IMG/VR virus record: IMGVR_UViG_3300009103_000182
Span: 1 to 20,921 of that record
Source: a virus
Reading direction: 5' to 3' (one strand)
DNA length: 20,921 nt
Below are positions 7,801 to 14,086 of this stretch, in pieces (position 1 is the stretch's first letter; the number at the start of each line of letters is the position of its first letter). The notes beneath the pieces were generated by a model, which searched no databases, was not told the origin of the DNA, and worked only from the letters and a program-made list of their open reading frames with translations. Position numbers and translations under genes: made by a program.

Positions 7801-9590
7801 TTAGAGAAGTAGAAGGTTTTGAATGGAACCCACTTAAATCTGGATCATTAACTGCTGGAAAAAATGGACAGAATTTAAAAACTATTGATGATGCTATTAA
7901 AGAAGTATCAGGATTAATAGTTAGAGATGTTTATCCTAACTACTCAATGGTACCAAGAGCTGTACAAACTGTAAGAAAAATTCCTTTCTTTGGAAACTTC
8001 GTAGGTTTCACATCAGAAATGTGGAGAAACTCTTATCAAATATTACGAAGAGGTTCAGCTGAAATGGCATCTAGCAACCCTTACATAAGACAGATGGGAG
8101 CAAGAAGATTGATGGGTTATATGATAACAGTCCCTACAATGGTTCCTGTAGCATACAACACAGCTCTATGGATGACAGGTGTACCAGCTGAAATAATAGA
8201 AGCATACAAACAAAGATTTGCACCTGAGTTCCAAGCGGGACATACTTTAATTCCTCTAGCTAAACAAGATGAAAAGACTAAAAAAATTAAATTTGTAGAT
8301 GCAGATACATTAATGCCTTACTCAGATGTTATAGTTCCTTTTAAATTATTTCTTGAAAACTGGAATGCTGGAAAGAAAACAGATCAATCTACTTTAAATT
8401 TATTTGCAAAATCTATGATTGATTCTACCATGAAAGCAATTGAACCATTTATTACTAAAGCAATCTGGTATGAAACATTGGAAGAAATTACTCCTGATAA
8501 AAACGGAGTAGCTAAAACTAAAAACAAATCAACAATTGCTGATTGGAAAAATGATGTAGATCCATTTAGTAGAACTCTTTATCATCTATACTCTAAACTT
8601 TTACCAACTACATTGAAGAGTGGTGAAAAAATATGGAGAGCATTTGAAGGACAAATAAGTAAGAGCGCCGTAGAATTTGATGCTATGGATGAAGTAGCAG
8701 CTACGATAGCTGGATTTAGAATGGGAGAAATCGATGCTTATAAATCTATGAAATATAAAGTAGGTCAAATTTCAGGAGAACTATCAGCAGCGAGAAGTAT
8801 ATTTATAAATAGGTCTATTGCTGCAAATAGTATGATGCAAGATTTTGCTAACATCGAACAAGGTCTTCCTCCAAAAAATATTAATACCAATTTTAATCAT
8901 TATCAAAAAAATAGATATAGAATTTGGTCAGAAACTTACAAAGATATAGAAGCGTTAAGAAAAATAGGTTATGCAGAGTATCAAATCATAGATATGTTAG
9001 AAGGAAGAAGAGCTTTCTCTAGTAGGGAAATTCAAATGTTAATGTTAGGCAGATTTGAACCTGCAAAAGTTCCTAAGATTGATTTAATGAATAAGAATGG
9101 TTTTTCTTCTCAAATCAACAACATTAATAAGGAAAAAGGAACTTACTACACCCCTAATCAATTTTATAATAAAGCAGAGCTTAATGAAATTTATAACGCA
9201 TGGAGAGCTGTGCCATTAGGAATGGATACTACTTTAATTGAAAAAGAAATTAAAGTTCCATTTGATATCAGAGCAAAAGAAATTAAAGAAGATGTTATAG
9301 GCTACCAAGATACAATCAAAGACCAAGATCAATTAATGAAAGAACAGATCAAAGAAGAAGCTGAAGGTTATGAAAAATCAATTAAGGACCAACAGTCCAA
9401 AGCGACGGCTCCGATCGGTACGCCACCATTGGAAACTGAAATTTTCACCGCGTCGCGCGTATATCCTACTATTTCTGGGAGTGAAGTAAACCAAGCAAGT
9501 GGATTAACTGGTACAGAGGAAGCTTTATTAGACCCTATGGAAAAATTAATAGCCCAAAGACAAAATCAAGGATTAGGGAGTTTATCGTGA
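4872..9590 (+). CDS. Very large putative internal/ejected virion protein
   Basis: Encodes 1572 residues, the largest protein in the window. It starts at an ATG with a perfect AGGAGGT (4862-4868) that overlaps the previous stop. Hydrophobic, membrane-active-looking stretches lie near residues 183-210, 247-265, 320-350 (AEGAALFGGMTLIGPSLKLA) and 1078-1110 (MGYMITVPTMVPVAYNTALW); the rest is mainly charged helix. A TQMRNITTASSFAMANG segment (about 797-813) and a GDNVWKLFGYQFTKSQL segment (about 950-966) resemble conserved pieces of large marine-phage virion proteins. The C-terminus ends in GLTGTEEALLDPMEKLIAQR, a tail motif recurring in such proteins. I see no clear lysozyme or transglycosylase active site. 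By size, position and helices it is a counterpart of T7 gp16-type ejection proteins, an inference. Codons near 9399-9462 are visibly GC-richer than the rest. Confidence 0.78.
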   Translation: MASLYEKFFNKKPPLSGKSKFQEEAENPPGILSRDYIKKVQNFTPESKEDIRRFMHLFSRNLKPLEMYIDQMATEGRSDIKNFSKFMHPEDKMKWADYNYLGKKTYDMTYRKDTKRGQQIQKEFTKSPWLQIPAGVSTGVWNTIAGTAELGAALSDLALDTEYLPIIEKALPAVELMDIYGDKAGSVAKFTSILVQYGLGWGIARKIAQKVIGKLAKRKLAQKTAGMLDKVKIPNLFGGKTGMDIARFGGYWVLPAAVGDAMVSNQANMTMGDVFGKEDATGVTAPLRKLLMNSKSESLEGLTGKERAAAILRNKLKFGAEGAALFGGMTLIGPSLKLAAKTSGKILAGQQLPKSLQMGPIKKIPGLADMTLGLGSKIMSAQTKGGIGIPGLFRLAKKGWTKGMTKLGIPKREYWKFSDFNTVRRLIDDWVLAPLTPSWKFDKGSATAMRLQQNMVRKVKKNFDIWQRQLDRAMYGLVKAGFSDIAFNSRTSVAAMSYWDDVLKVLKGEMKLDKIPKSLRTGTRAIRKMIDDQTEALQPIIRDLDVREEMIKNMGRYLHTSYEIFKNSKWRASKEVVDEGIKYFMNLLRQSDPRYVGARKGSESYKRLVADATEKVNSILAIGRREGTTPAMRLKEIMNQAASIRVPANIFKDVKNIPEEIANLLGKVRDPKSIILDTLVEQANTIHSFNAYREMAQQGLGKWIFRNRNEYLDFVAKNNIVNPRSLKEITVKKPYNMDLEDIFKNKDGSNMLAPPEMVKAISDQTLLIDQVLKLPFYKSLLAIKAATQINKTVLSLMTQMRNITTASSFAMANGHVGSGASVADNFEMLWKEMVGKTDDPNALRELMEEALEMGALDNSTIARELEDLIPELIGSSKVPNISKTAEQVIKKIRKGDRIDITEDVVGRTVSDTAKLGPVTDEIFERLLTNKGMIGKLVQKSLEAYQLGDNVWKLFGYQFTKSQLQPAFKSLDDVKTYFREVEGFEWNPLKSGSLTAGKNGQNLKTIDDAIKEVSGLIVRDVYPNYSMVPRAVQTVRKIPFFGNFVGFTSEMWRNSYQILRRGSAEMASSNPYIRQMGARRLMGYMITVPTMVPVAYNTALWMTGVPAEIIEAYKQRFAPEFQAGHTLIPLAKQDEKTKKIKFVDADTLMPYSDVIVPFKLFLENWNAGKKTDQSTLNLFAKSMIDSTMKAIEPFITKAIWYETLEEITPDKNGVAKTKNKSTIADWKNDVDPFSRTLYHLYSKLLPTTLKSGEKIWRAFEGQISKSAVEFDAMDEVAATIAGFRMGEIDAYKSMKYKVGQISGELSAARSIFINRSIAANSMMQDFANIEQGLPPKNINTNFNHYQKNRYRIWSETYKDIEALRKIGYAEYQIIDMLEGRRAFSSREIQMLMLGRFEPAKVPKIDLMNKNGFSSQINNINKEKGTYYTPNQFYNKAELNEIYNAWRAVPLGMDTTLIEKEIKVPFDIRAKEIKEDVIGYQDTIKDQDQLMKEQIKEEAEGYEKSIKDQQSKATAPIGTPPLETEIFTASRVYPTISGSEVNQASGLTGTEEALLDPMEKLIAQRQNQGLGSLS

Positions 9591-9808
9591 AGCACCCAAA
9601 AACAACAGGTGAGCACATAGTAGCTCTATATGGCCATATAAAGGGGCTCAAAACGTCTATAAACACCATAAAAACTAATGATTTAAGGCATATTCATAGA
9701 GATATTGAGGGTTTACATACTAAGAGTGATAGGTTAATATTCTACATTATAGGAGGTTTAGCCTCTACGGTGGGAATCATTGTGGGAGTGCTTTTCAAAT
9801 TACTATGA
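9587..9808 (+). CDS. Holin-like small protein with C-terminal membrane anchor
   Basis: Encodes 73 residues from a GTG start (9587) that overlaps the TGA of the preceding gene (GTGA). The first 45 residues are hydrophilic and helical; residues about 50-70 form one hydrophobic span (LIFYIIGGLASTVGIIVGVL) followed by Lys. A soluble N-terminal helix with one C-terminal membrane helix, directly before an endolysin, resembles XhlA-type lysis proteins and single-span holins. The next gene overlaps it by four bases (ATGA at 9805-9808), so it is coupled to the endolysin. Function is inferred from topology and neighbour; a spanin or simple tethering role is the alternative. The GTG start is supported because no ATG occurs in the frame before the membrane segment. 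Confidence 0.7.
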   Translation: MKHPKTTGEHIVALYGHIKGLKTSINTIKTNDLRHIHRDIEGLHTKSDRLIFYIIGGLASTVGIIVGVLFKLL

Positions 9809-10296
9809 AATTAAGTAAAAATTTTAGCTTGGCTGAGCTAACAAAAAGTCAGACAGCCACTAGGATGGGTCTAGATAATAACCCTAGTGAAGATGAGCAG
9901 GAGAACCTAAGATTGCTCTGTGAGAGGGTCCTACAGCCCGTTAGAGACCATTTTAACCACGTAGTGACCATTACCAGCGGTTATCGCAGCGAAATTTTGT
10001 CAAATAAGATAGGTAGCTCAAGCAAAAGTCAACATTGCAAGGGAGAGGCAGCGGATTTTGAGATATTTGGTACTCCAAATAATGAGGTATCTGACTGGAT
10101 CAAGGAAAACCTTATGTTTGACCAGCTGATCCTTGAATATTACGAGCCCGGACAACCTAATTCAGGGTGGGTTCACGTAAGCTATAAGAAAGACATAAAT
10201 TCTAATAGGAAAGAATACTTAATGGCCATCAAAGTTGATGGTAAAACACAATATAAACCCATACTTGGATTATCTACAGATAGATACGTCAAGTAA
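9805..10296 (+). CDS. Endolysin: M15-family zinc peptidase
   Basis: Encodes 163 residues. This is a peptidase M15A-type (D-Ala-D-Ala carboxypeptidase / L-Ala-D-Glu endopeptidase-like) domain that cleaves peptidoglycan peptides. It shows the family order: NFSLAELTKSQTA at the N-terminus (6-18), TITSGYRS (55-62), SQHCKGEAADFEI (75-87) with candidate zinc ligands His77 and Asp84, and GWVHVSY (121-127) with His124. There is no signal peptide, so export would need the adjacent holin-like protein. Length is normal for a single-domain phage endolysin. A strong AAGGAGGA follows its stop, opening the next small gene. The family is confident; the exact bond cleaved cannot be read from the sequence. Confidence 0.92.
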   Translation: MKLSKNFSLAELTKSQTATRMGLDNNPSEDEQENLRLLCERVLQPVRDHFNHVVTITSGYRSEILSNKIGSSSKSQHCKGEAADFEIFGTPNNEVSDWIKENLMFDQLILEYYEPGQPNSGWVHVSYKKDINSNRKEYLMAIKVDGKTQYKPILGLSTDRYVK

Positions 10297-10308
10297 AAGG
10301 AGGACTAT

Positions 10309-10431
10309 ATGATAGCAAAAATCTGGAACAAGTTTAATGATATATTTAATCATCAGCTTTTGGTTACCCTACCTAATAGGTATCAAGGCTTGATTTTATT
10401 CGTTATGCTACTTGTAATTTATTTAAAATAG
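10309..10431 (+). CDS. 40-aa single-span membrane peptide
   Basis: A short gene with one of the best ribosome binding sites in the window (AAGGAGGA, 10297-10304, five-base spacing strengthens the call). The product starts MIAKIWNKFNDIFNHQLLVT, then LPNRYQGL, and ends in a hydrophobic helix at about residues 27-39 (GLILFVMLLVIYL) with a final Lys. An amphipathic N-terminal half and one short membrane span fit an accessory lysis peptide, antiholin or small membrane toxin-like protein. It lies right after the endolysin and before hsp20. Function is unknown; the lysis link rests on position only. Confidence 0.7.
   Translation: MIAKIWNKFNDIFNHQLLVTLPNRYQGLILFVMLLVIYLK
10390..10418 (+). promoter_or_regulatory. 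Possible sigma70-type promoter for hsp20
   Basis: TTGATT at 10390-10395 and TGTAAT at 10413-10418 are separated by 17 bases, giving reasonable -35 and -10 matches. They lie inside the 3' end of the 40-aa gene and would give a leader of about 70 bases before hsp20. Such matches arise by chance in AT-rich DNA, so this is tentative. Confidence 0.25.
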
Positions 10432-10445
10432 AATATATTAGATAT

Positions 10446-10472
10446 TGGGTGCTTTAGGAGGCCCATTTTATT
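10446..10472 (+). terminator. Weak terminator-like hairpin before hsp20
   Basis: Bases 10446-10450 plus 10452-10454 can pair with 10458-10465 (arms beginning TGGGT and ending GGCCCA), with one bulged G, two G-U pairs and a three-base loop; a T-rich tail follows (10466-10472). It could end or attenuate structural/lysis transcription before hsp20. It also holds an orphan AGGAGG (10456-10461) with no ATG after it. The stem is short, so confidence is low. Confidence 0.3.
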
Positions 10473-10495
10473 AATCGTCTAAACAAGGAGGTTAA

Positions 10496-10903
10496 ATGAC
10501 ACATCTAATAAATCTTAACAATTTCCTAAATAACGCAATCGGTTTCGAAAGTATTTTCGATAGATTTCACCGTTTGCCTGAAATAAACTCTGGTTTTCCA
10601 CACTATAATATAAAGAAAGCTGGTAAGGATAAATACGTCTTGGAAATGGCTGTAGCTGGTTACACAAAATCAGATATAGAAGTCCAGGTTCAAGATGGAG
10701 TTTTATCTATCAAAGGCAAATCTACTGAAGATGAAGAAGATTTTGTTCATAAAGGAATAGCAAAACGTGCCTTTAGCAAACAACTTCAATTGTCTGAATA
10801 CGTGGAATGTAAAGGTGCGAAGCTAGAAGATGGTATGTTGAAAGTGGAATTATTCTATAATCCACCAGAAAACAAAAAAGCGAAAGTTATAAAGATAGGT
10901 TAA
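10496..10903 (+). CDS. Small heat-shock protein, Hsp20 / IbpA-like
   Basis: Encodes 135 residues. An alpha-crystallin domain spans about 35-122: FPHYNIKK (34-41), DKYVLEMAVAGYTKSDIEV (45-63), GVLSIKGK (68-75), GIAKRAFSKQLQLSEYVE (87-104) and GAKLEDGMLKVEL (107-119). The bacterial IbpA signature is clear, and the C-terminal IKI (132-134) matches the I-x-I anchor used for oligomer assembly. It binds unfolding proteins without ATP. Phage Hsp20 genes are known in marine cyanophages, where a role in virion assembly or host stress is suspected but unproven. It has a strong AAGGAGGT (10485-10492) four bases or fewer from the ATG. Its stop is fused with that of the convergent SNF2 gene. No Shine-Dalgarno-masking thermometer is evident in the leader. 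Confidence 0.93.
   Translation: MTHLINLNNFLNNAIGFESIFDRFHRLPEINSGFPHYNIKKAGKDKYVLEMAVAGYTKSDIEVQVQDGVLSIKGKSTEDEEDFVHKGIAKRAFSKQLQLSEYVECKGAKLEDGMLKVELFYNPPENKKAKVIKIG
10900..10903. other. Shared convergent stop, TTAA
   Basis: The four-base palindrome TTAA provides the TAA of hsp20 on the + strand (10901-10903) and the TAA of the SNF2 gene on the - strand (10902-10900). There is therefore no intergenic terminator between the two convergent genes, and their transcripts probably overlap at the 3' ends. Confidence 0.9.
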
Positions 10904-12330
10904 ATCCAATCTTTTAATTCTTCACCCATCACTTCTGATGCAATATTGATTTTTTTGCGGAGAGCTTTAACGATTTTATTATCGACTGTATCTTCCGCAA
11001 TTAAATCAATATAAGTAACAGGTTTCTTTTGACCTATTCTATGTATTCTGTCTTGGGATTGTAGTCTTTTCTCTAGATCATAACCATTAGAATAATAAAT
11101 CATGTTCGACGCTGCAGTAAGCGTGATTCCATAACCACCTGTAGCTGGTGTACCTACAAAGTATTTAACTGCATCATCGTTTTGAAATTTTTCTATATTG
11201 TTTTGTCTTATATCTTTAGGTGTTAATCCATAATAATCAACCACTGATCCCGGACCATGGACCTTTTGGATTTCCTTTATTATTTTTTTAACATCATATT
11301 GATAGTGAGCCCATATAACAACCTTGCCTTCTATCTCATCTAAAACATTCATTAATTCATCTAATCTATTATTCTTTATATCTTGTACTGAACCATCATC
11401 TGCAGTGAAATGACCGCATGTAATTTGATGCAATCTCATTATTTGAGTAAGAGCAGTTTTAGTTGTAACAACTTTTCCGTTTAACATGGCAAGTGCCATC
11501 TTTTTCATTTGAGCATATAGCTCTTTTTGTTCTTTACTTAATTCAATTACTCTTTTCATAAAAGTTTTTTCAGGAAGATCTAAACAATCTTCCTTTAAAA
11601 CTCTATAAGAAAACGGTTTTAATTTCTCTGCGAGTTCATCAAGATGTCGAAATCTGGCCACAATTTGAACACTTCTTCCATAGAAGTTAGCTGTTTTCAT
11701 TTCAGCATACCTGTTTCTAAATGCATAGTAAGACGCAAAGTCTAAACAATAAGGATCTAAAAATTCACATTGACTATATAAATCTAATGGGTTTTTAGTA
11801 ACAGGAGAACCAGTCATAATTCTTCTATACTTAGCAAGTTTAGAAAGTCTTAAAATATTTTTAGTTCTTTTTGCTTTAGGATTTTTAATAGTAGTACTTT
11901 CATCTATTGCCATTAAAGTTCTATGTGATGATAAAAATTTAGATGCAAAATCTACACCTTTTTGAGTACTTAAAGCTTCAACATTCATAATTAAAATATG
12001 TAGAGCTGTTTCTATTTCAAACAAAGATTTTAATTTTTCTTGTTGTTTTTTAGATATATTTGGCTGCCATAAAATGGTCACATTTTCGACATGATCGACT
12101 AAATGTGCTGGTAATTCTTGCTTATACCACGTACCTACTACACCCTTTGGTGCTATAATTAAAGCACCATCAATTTTTCCATTGTCATAAAGCATAGACA
12201 TATTATCTATAAGAACTTTTGTTTTACCAGTTCCCATTTCCATAAAATATGCATAGACTTCTTTATTCCAAGAAATCTCAAGAGCATCAAGTTGATGCTT
12301 ATAAGGTTTTGTTTTAAATTTATAATTCAT
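10900..12330 (-). CDS. SNF2-family (DEAD/DEAH superfamily 2) ATPase/helicase
   Basis: Encodes 476 residues from the ATG at 12330. An upstream in-frame ATG at 12357 would give 485 residues, but it lies inside the -10 box of the promoter read on this strand and has no ribosome binding site; the 12330 start is preceded by purine-rich AGAAAGAAAA. Motifs: KPYKHQLDAL (about 8-17), Walker A MGTGKT (32-37), DEST box (143-146), TGSP (173-176), TPATGGYGITLTAAS near 388-402 and QSQDRIHRIGQ (424-434), the SNF2 motif VI. These enzymes use ATP to translocate on dsDNA and remodel protein-DNA complexes; phage members are often placed with replication or recombination genes. It is the only leftward gene in the window. 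The substrate is unknown. The family call is firm. Confidence 0.9.
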   Translation of the reverse strand: MNYKFKTKPYKHQLDALEISWNKEVYAYFMEMGTGKTKVLIDNMSMLYDNGKIDGALIIAPKGVVGTWYKQELPAHLVDHVENVTILWQPNISKKQQEKLKSLFEIETALHILIMNVEALSTQKGVDFASKFLSSHRTLMAIDESTTIKNPKAKRTKNILRLSKLAKYRRIMTGSPVTKNPLDLYSQCEFLDPYCLDFASYYAFRNRYAEMKTANFYGRSVQIVARFRHLDELAEKLKPFSYRVLKEDCLDLPEKTFMKRVIELSKEQKELYAQMKKMALAMLNGKVVTTKTALTQIMRLHQITCGHFTADDGSVQDIKNNRLDELMNVLDEIEGKVVIWAHYQYDVKKIIKEIQKVHGPGSVVDYYGLTPKDIRQNNIEKFQNDDAVKYFVGTPATGGYGITLTAASNMIYYSNGYDLEKRLQSQDRIHRIGQKKPVTYIDLIAEDTVDNKIVKALRKKINIASEVMGEELKDWI

Positions 12331-12350
12331 AATTTTTTCTTTCTGTAGTC

Positions 12351-12378
12351 TTGACATTATATTAAAAAAATATATAAG
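12351..12378 (+). promoter_or_regulatory. Rightward sigma70-like promoter for the replication module
   Basis: A perfect -35 (TTGACA, 12351-12356) and TATAAG (12373-12378) are separated by 16 bases. Transcription would begin near 12385, about three bases before the ATG at 12388, giving a leaderless or nearly leaderless mRNA. It overlaps the leftward promoter completely. Confidence 0.6.
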
Positions 12379-12382
12379 TCAA
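12356..12382 (-). promoter_or_regulatory. Leftward sigma70-like promoter for the SNF2 gene
   Basis: Read on the - strand, TTGACT (12382-12377) and a perfect TATAAT (12361-12356) are separated by 15 bases. Predicted transcription start is near 12349, inside the first codons of the longer frame, which supports translation from the ATG at 12330 after AGAAAGAAAA. The spacing is shorter than the ideal 17, which lowers confidence slightly. Confidence 0.6.
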
Positions 12383-12387
12383 TAGTA

Positions 12388-12744
12388 ATGAAAGCAGAAA
12401 ATATAGTTTATGTTATTCAAGAAATTGCAGGTACCAGAGTTGGTCGACCTAAAATAAATATATTAGGTGCATCTGAATATGGTGAATTTAAATTTTTACT
12501 TCCAGAACTTTCACAAATAATTTTTTCTCCTGGTCCACTTATATTTAAGTTAAGACAAGGGTTAAAAAATTTTAGTGAAAATGATTATTTACTTTTAACT
12601 GGAGATCCGGCAATCATTGGGGTTGCATGTTCTATTGTTAGTGATATAACAAATGGAAAATATAAATTATTAAAATGGGATCAACAAGAAAGAAAATATT
12701 ATCCAATTAAAATTAACTTGTATGAAAAAGGAGAAATAGAATAA
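12388..12744 (+). CDS. Uncharacterised early protein, first gene of the replication module
   Basis: Encodes 118 residues. I do not recognise an enzyme motif. The sequence is mixed alpha/beta: MKAENIVYVIQEIAGTRVGR at the start, a hydrophobic middle (LLPELSQIIFSPGPLIFKLRQGL, 37-59), then NDYLLLTGDPAIIGVACSIV (65-84) and KLLKWDQQERKYYPIKINL. The GDPAIIGVA ... LKWDxQxxxY pattern is, from memory, shared with other uncharacterised marine-phage proteins. No Shine-Dalgarno site precedes the ATG and no other Met follows nearby, so the start is firm; the promoter position implies leaderless translation. It overlaps the next gene (TAATG at 12742-12746). As first product of the operon it may act in early infection, an inference. 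Confidence 0.72.
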   Translation: MKAENIVYVIQEIAGTRVGRPKINILGASEYGEFKFLLPELSQIIFSPGPLIFKLRQGLKNFSENDYLLLTGDPAIIGVACSIVSDITNGKYKLLKWDQQERKYYPIKINLYEKGEIE

Positions 12745-13295
12745 TGACAATAGATTTTGAAAAAGATCAAGAAGAAGTTCTAACTAGAACTAAGGATATA
12801 AAATCTTTATCAGATCAAGTCCTAAAACTTAGGGACTTGGAAGCAGAAGTAAAGTCTGATGAAGAAAGAATAAAGACAAAACAAAAAGAGATTGCAAGAA
12901 TTTCAGAAGATGTAATTCCAACTATGTTATCAGAGATGGGATTATCTCAATTGAAGTTAGCTGATGGTTCATCAGTTGACGTTAAACCTTTCTATAATGC
13001 AAGTATCTCTGTTGCAAACAGAGAGAAAGCTTATAAATGGCTTCGGGACAATGGCCTAGGTGACATTATTAAAAATGATGTGACCGTTTCCTTTGGACGT
13101 AACGAAGATAACAAGGCGGTAGATTATGCTAACCTTGCGAAGAGTCAGGGGTTCGAACCAACACAAAAGTTGAAGGTAGAACCCATGACTTTAAAAGCGC
13201 TAGTCCGTGAGCGTATTGAGGCAGGTAAACAAATGCCAATGGATATTTTTAACGTGTACGTAGGAAACCGTACCAAATTAACAAAGAAACAATAA
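12744..13295 (+). CDS. Coiled-coil protein of the replication module, function unknown
   Basis: Encodes 183 residues. Residues 1-55 are charged and heptad-like (LRDLEAEVKSDEERIKTKQK), a clear coiled coil. The rest is globular: MLSEMGLSQLKLADGSSVDV (61-80), then NREKAYKWLRDNGLGDIIKN and a C-terminal segment, PMTLKALVRERIEAGKQMPM DIFNVYVGNRTKL, that I associate with conserved phage proteins of unknown role next to ssDNA-binding and primase genes. No nuclease or ATPase motif is seen. It is coupled to the gene before and separated by two bases from the gene after. The second half has a higher GC content than the first. A role in DNA replication or recombination is inferred from context only. Confidence 0.72.
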   Translation: MTIDFEKDQEEVLTRTKDIKSLSDQVLKLRDLEAEVKSDEERIKTKQKEIARISEDVIPTMLSEMGLSQLKLADGSSVDVKPFYNASISVANREKAYKWLRDNGLGDIIKNDVTVSFGRNEDNKAVDYANLAKSQGFEPTQKLKVEPMTLKALVRERIEAGKQMPMDIFNVYVGNRTKLTKKQ

Positions 13296-13297
13296 CT

Positions 13298-14086
13298 ATG
13301 AACAACGAAGCAAAAAACGAGCAAAATGCGGTTATCCCAAAGATAAACGCTAAGCTTCCATCAGCTACATTATTTGAAGATGATGCGAACGCTGGCTTTC
13401 AGTCAATGTCGCAAGACGATCTTGCATTACCATTTCTGAAAGTTTTAGGTCAGCTGTCTCCAGAAGTTAATACGAGACATGCTAAACATATCGAAGGTGC
13501 ACAACCTGGTATGATCTTGAATACTGTCACAAATGAACTTTATGATGGTACAAAAGGTATCCAAGTAATTCCGTGTTTCTATAAAAGAGAATACGTGGAA
13601 TGGAAGGATAGAGGAGAATCAATGGGCGCACCAGTAGCAGTACATGCTGTGGATTCTAAGGCAGTAGCATCAGCTAAAAGAGATGCTATGAATAAAGATA
13701 GATTACCAAATGGTAATTATATCGAGAATACCGCAAGTCACTTTGTAATGTTACTAGGCGATAATCCTAGCACAGCATTGATTACCATGAAGGCTACTCA
13801 ATTAAAGACTAGTCGTAAATGGAATACAATGATGATGGGTATCAAACTACAAGGTAAATCTGGTTTATTTACTCCACCAACATATAGTCATGTATATAAA
13901 TTGACTACTGTTCAACAGTCTAACGACAAAGGAACATGGTTTGGTTGGGATGTAGATAAAGTAGGTCCTGTACAAGATAGAGCGATCTATGATCAAGCTA
14001 AAGGTTTTTCTTTGAGTATATCAAAGGGAAACGTTCAAGCTAAACATGGATCCGATTCTGTTAACTCGGAGTCAACTCCTTACTAA
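13298..14086 (+). CDS. Conserved replication-module protein, candidate ssDNA-binding protein
   Basis: Encodes 262 residues. The N-terminus is polar; the core starts with DDLALPFLKVLGQLSPEVN (40-58) and GAQPGMILNTVTNELYDGTKGIQVIPCFYKREYVEW (about 67-102), a beta-rich block with aromatic residues, followed by HFVMLLGDNPSTALITMKATQLKTSRKW. The C-terminus is flexible, with Ser and Asp/Glu, and ends in Tyr. Proteins with the LPFLKVLGQLSPEV ... IPCFYKREYVEW pattern recur beside primase and polymerase genes in marine and other phages, where I suspect ssDNA binding through an OB-like fold. This is not demonstrated and the acidic tail is weaker than in T7 gp2.5. Another recombination cofactor remains possible. 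The gene is certain; function is low-confidence. Confidence 0.72.
   Translation: MNNEAKNEQNAVIPKINAKLPSATLFEDDANAGFQSMSQDDLALPFLKVLGQLSPEVNTRHAKHIEGAQPGMILNTVTNELYDGTKGIQVIPCFYKREYVEWKDRGESMGAPVAVHAVDSKAVASAKRDAMNKDRLPNGNYIENTASHFVMLLGDNPSTALITMKATQLKTSRKWNTMMMGIKLQGKSGLFTPPTYSHVYKLTTVQQSNDKGTWFGWDVDKVGPVQDRAIYDQAKGFSLSISKGNVQAKHGSDSVNSESTPY

Noticed and set aside
10432-10495. RNA thermometer (ROSE or fourU type) controlling hsp20
   Set aside because: No U-rich or complementary strand that would mask the AAGGAGGT at 10485-10492 was found; the only hairpin involves the upstream orphan site.
13146-13160. GGTTCGAACC palindrome resembling a tRNA T-arm or attachment core
   Set aside because: It is inside a coding gene (SQGFEPT), the flanks do not form a T-stem with the right spacing, no tRNA cloverleaf can be drawn, and no integrase is present in the window.
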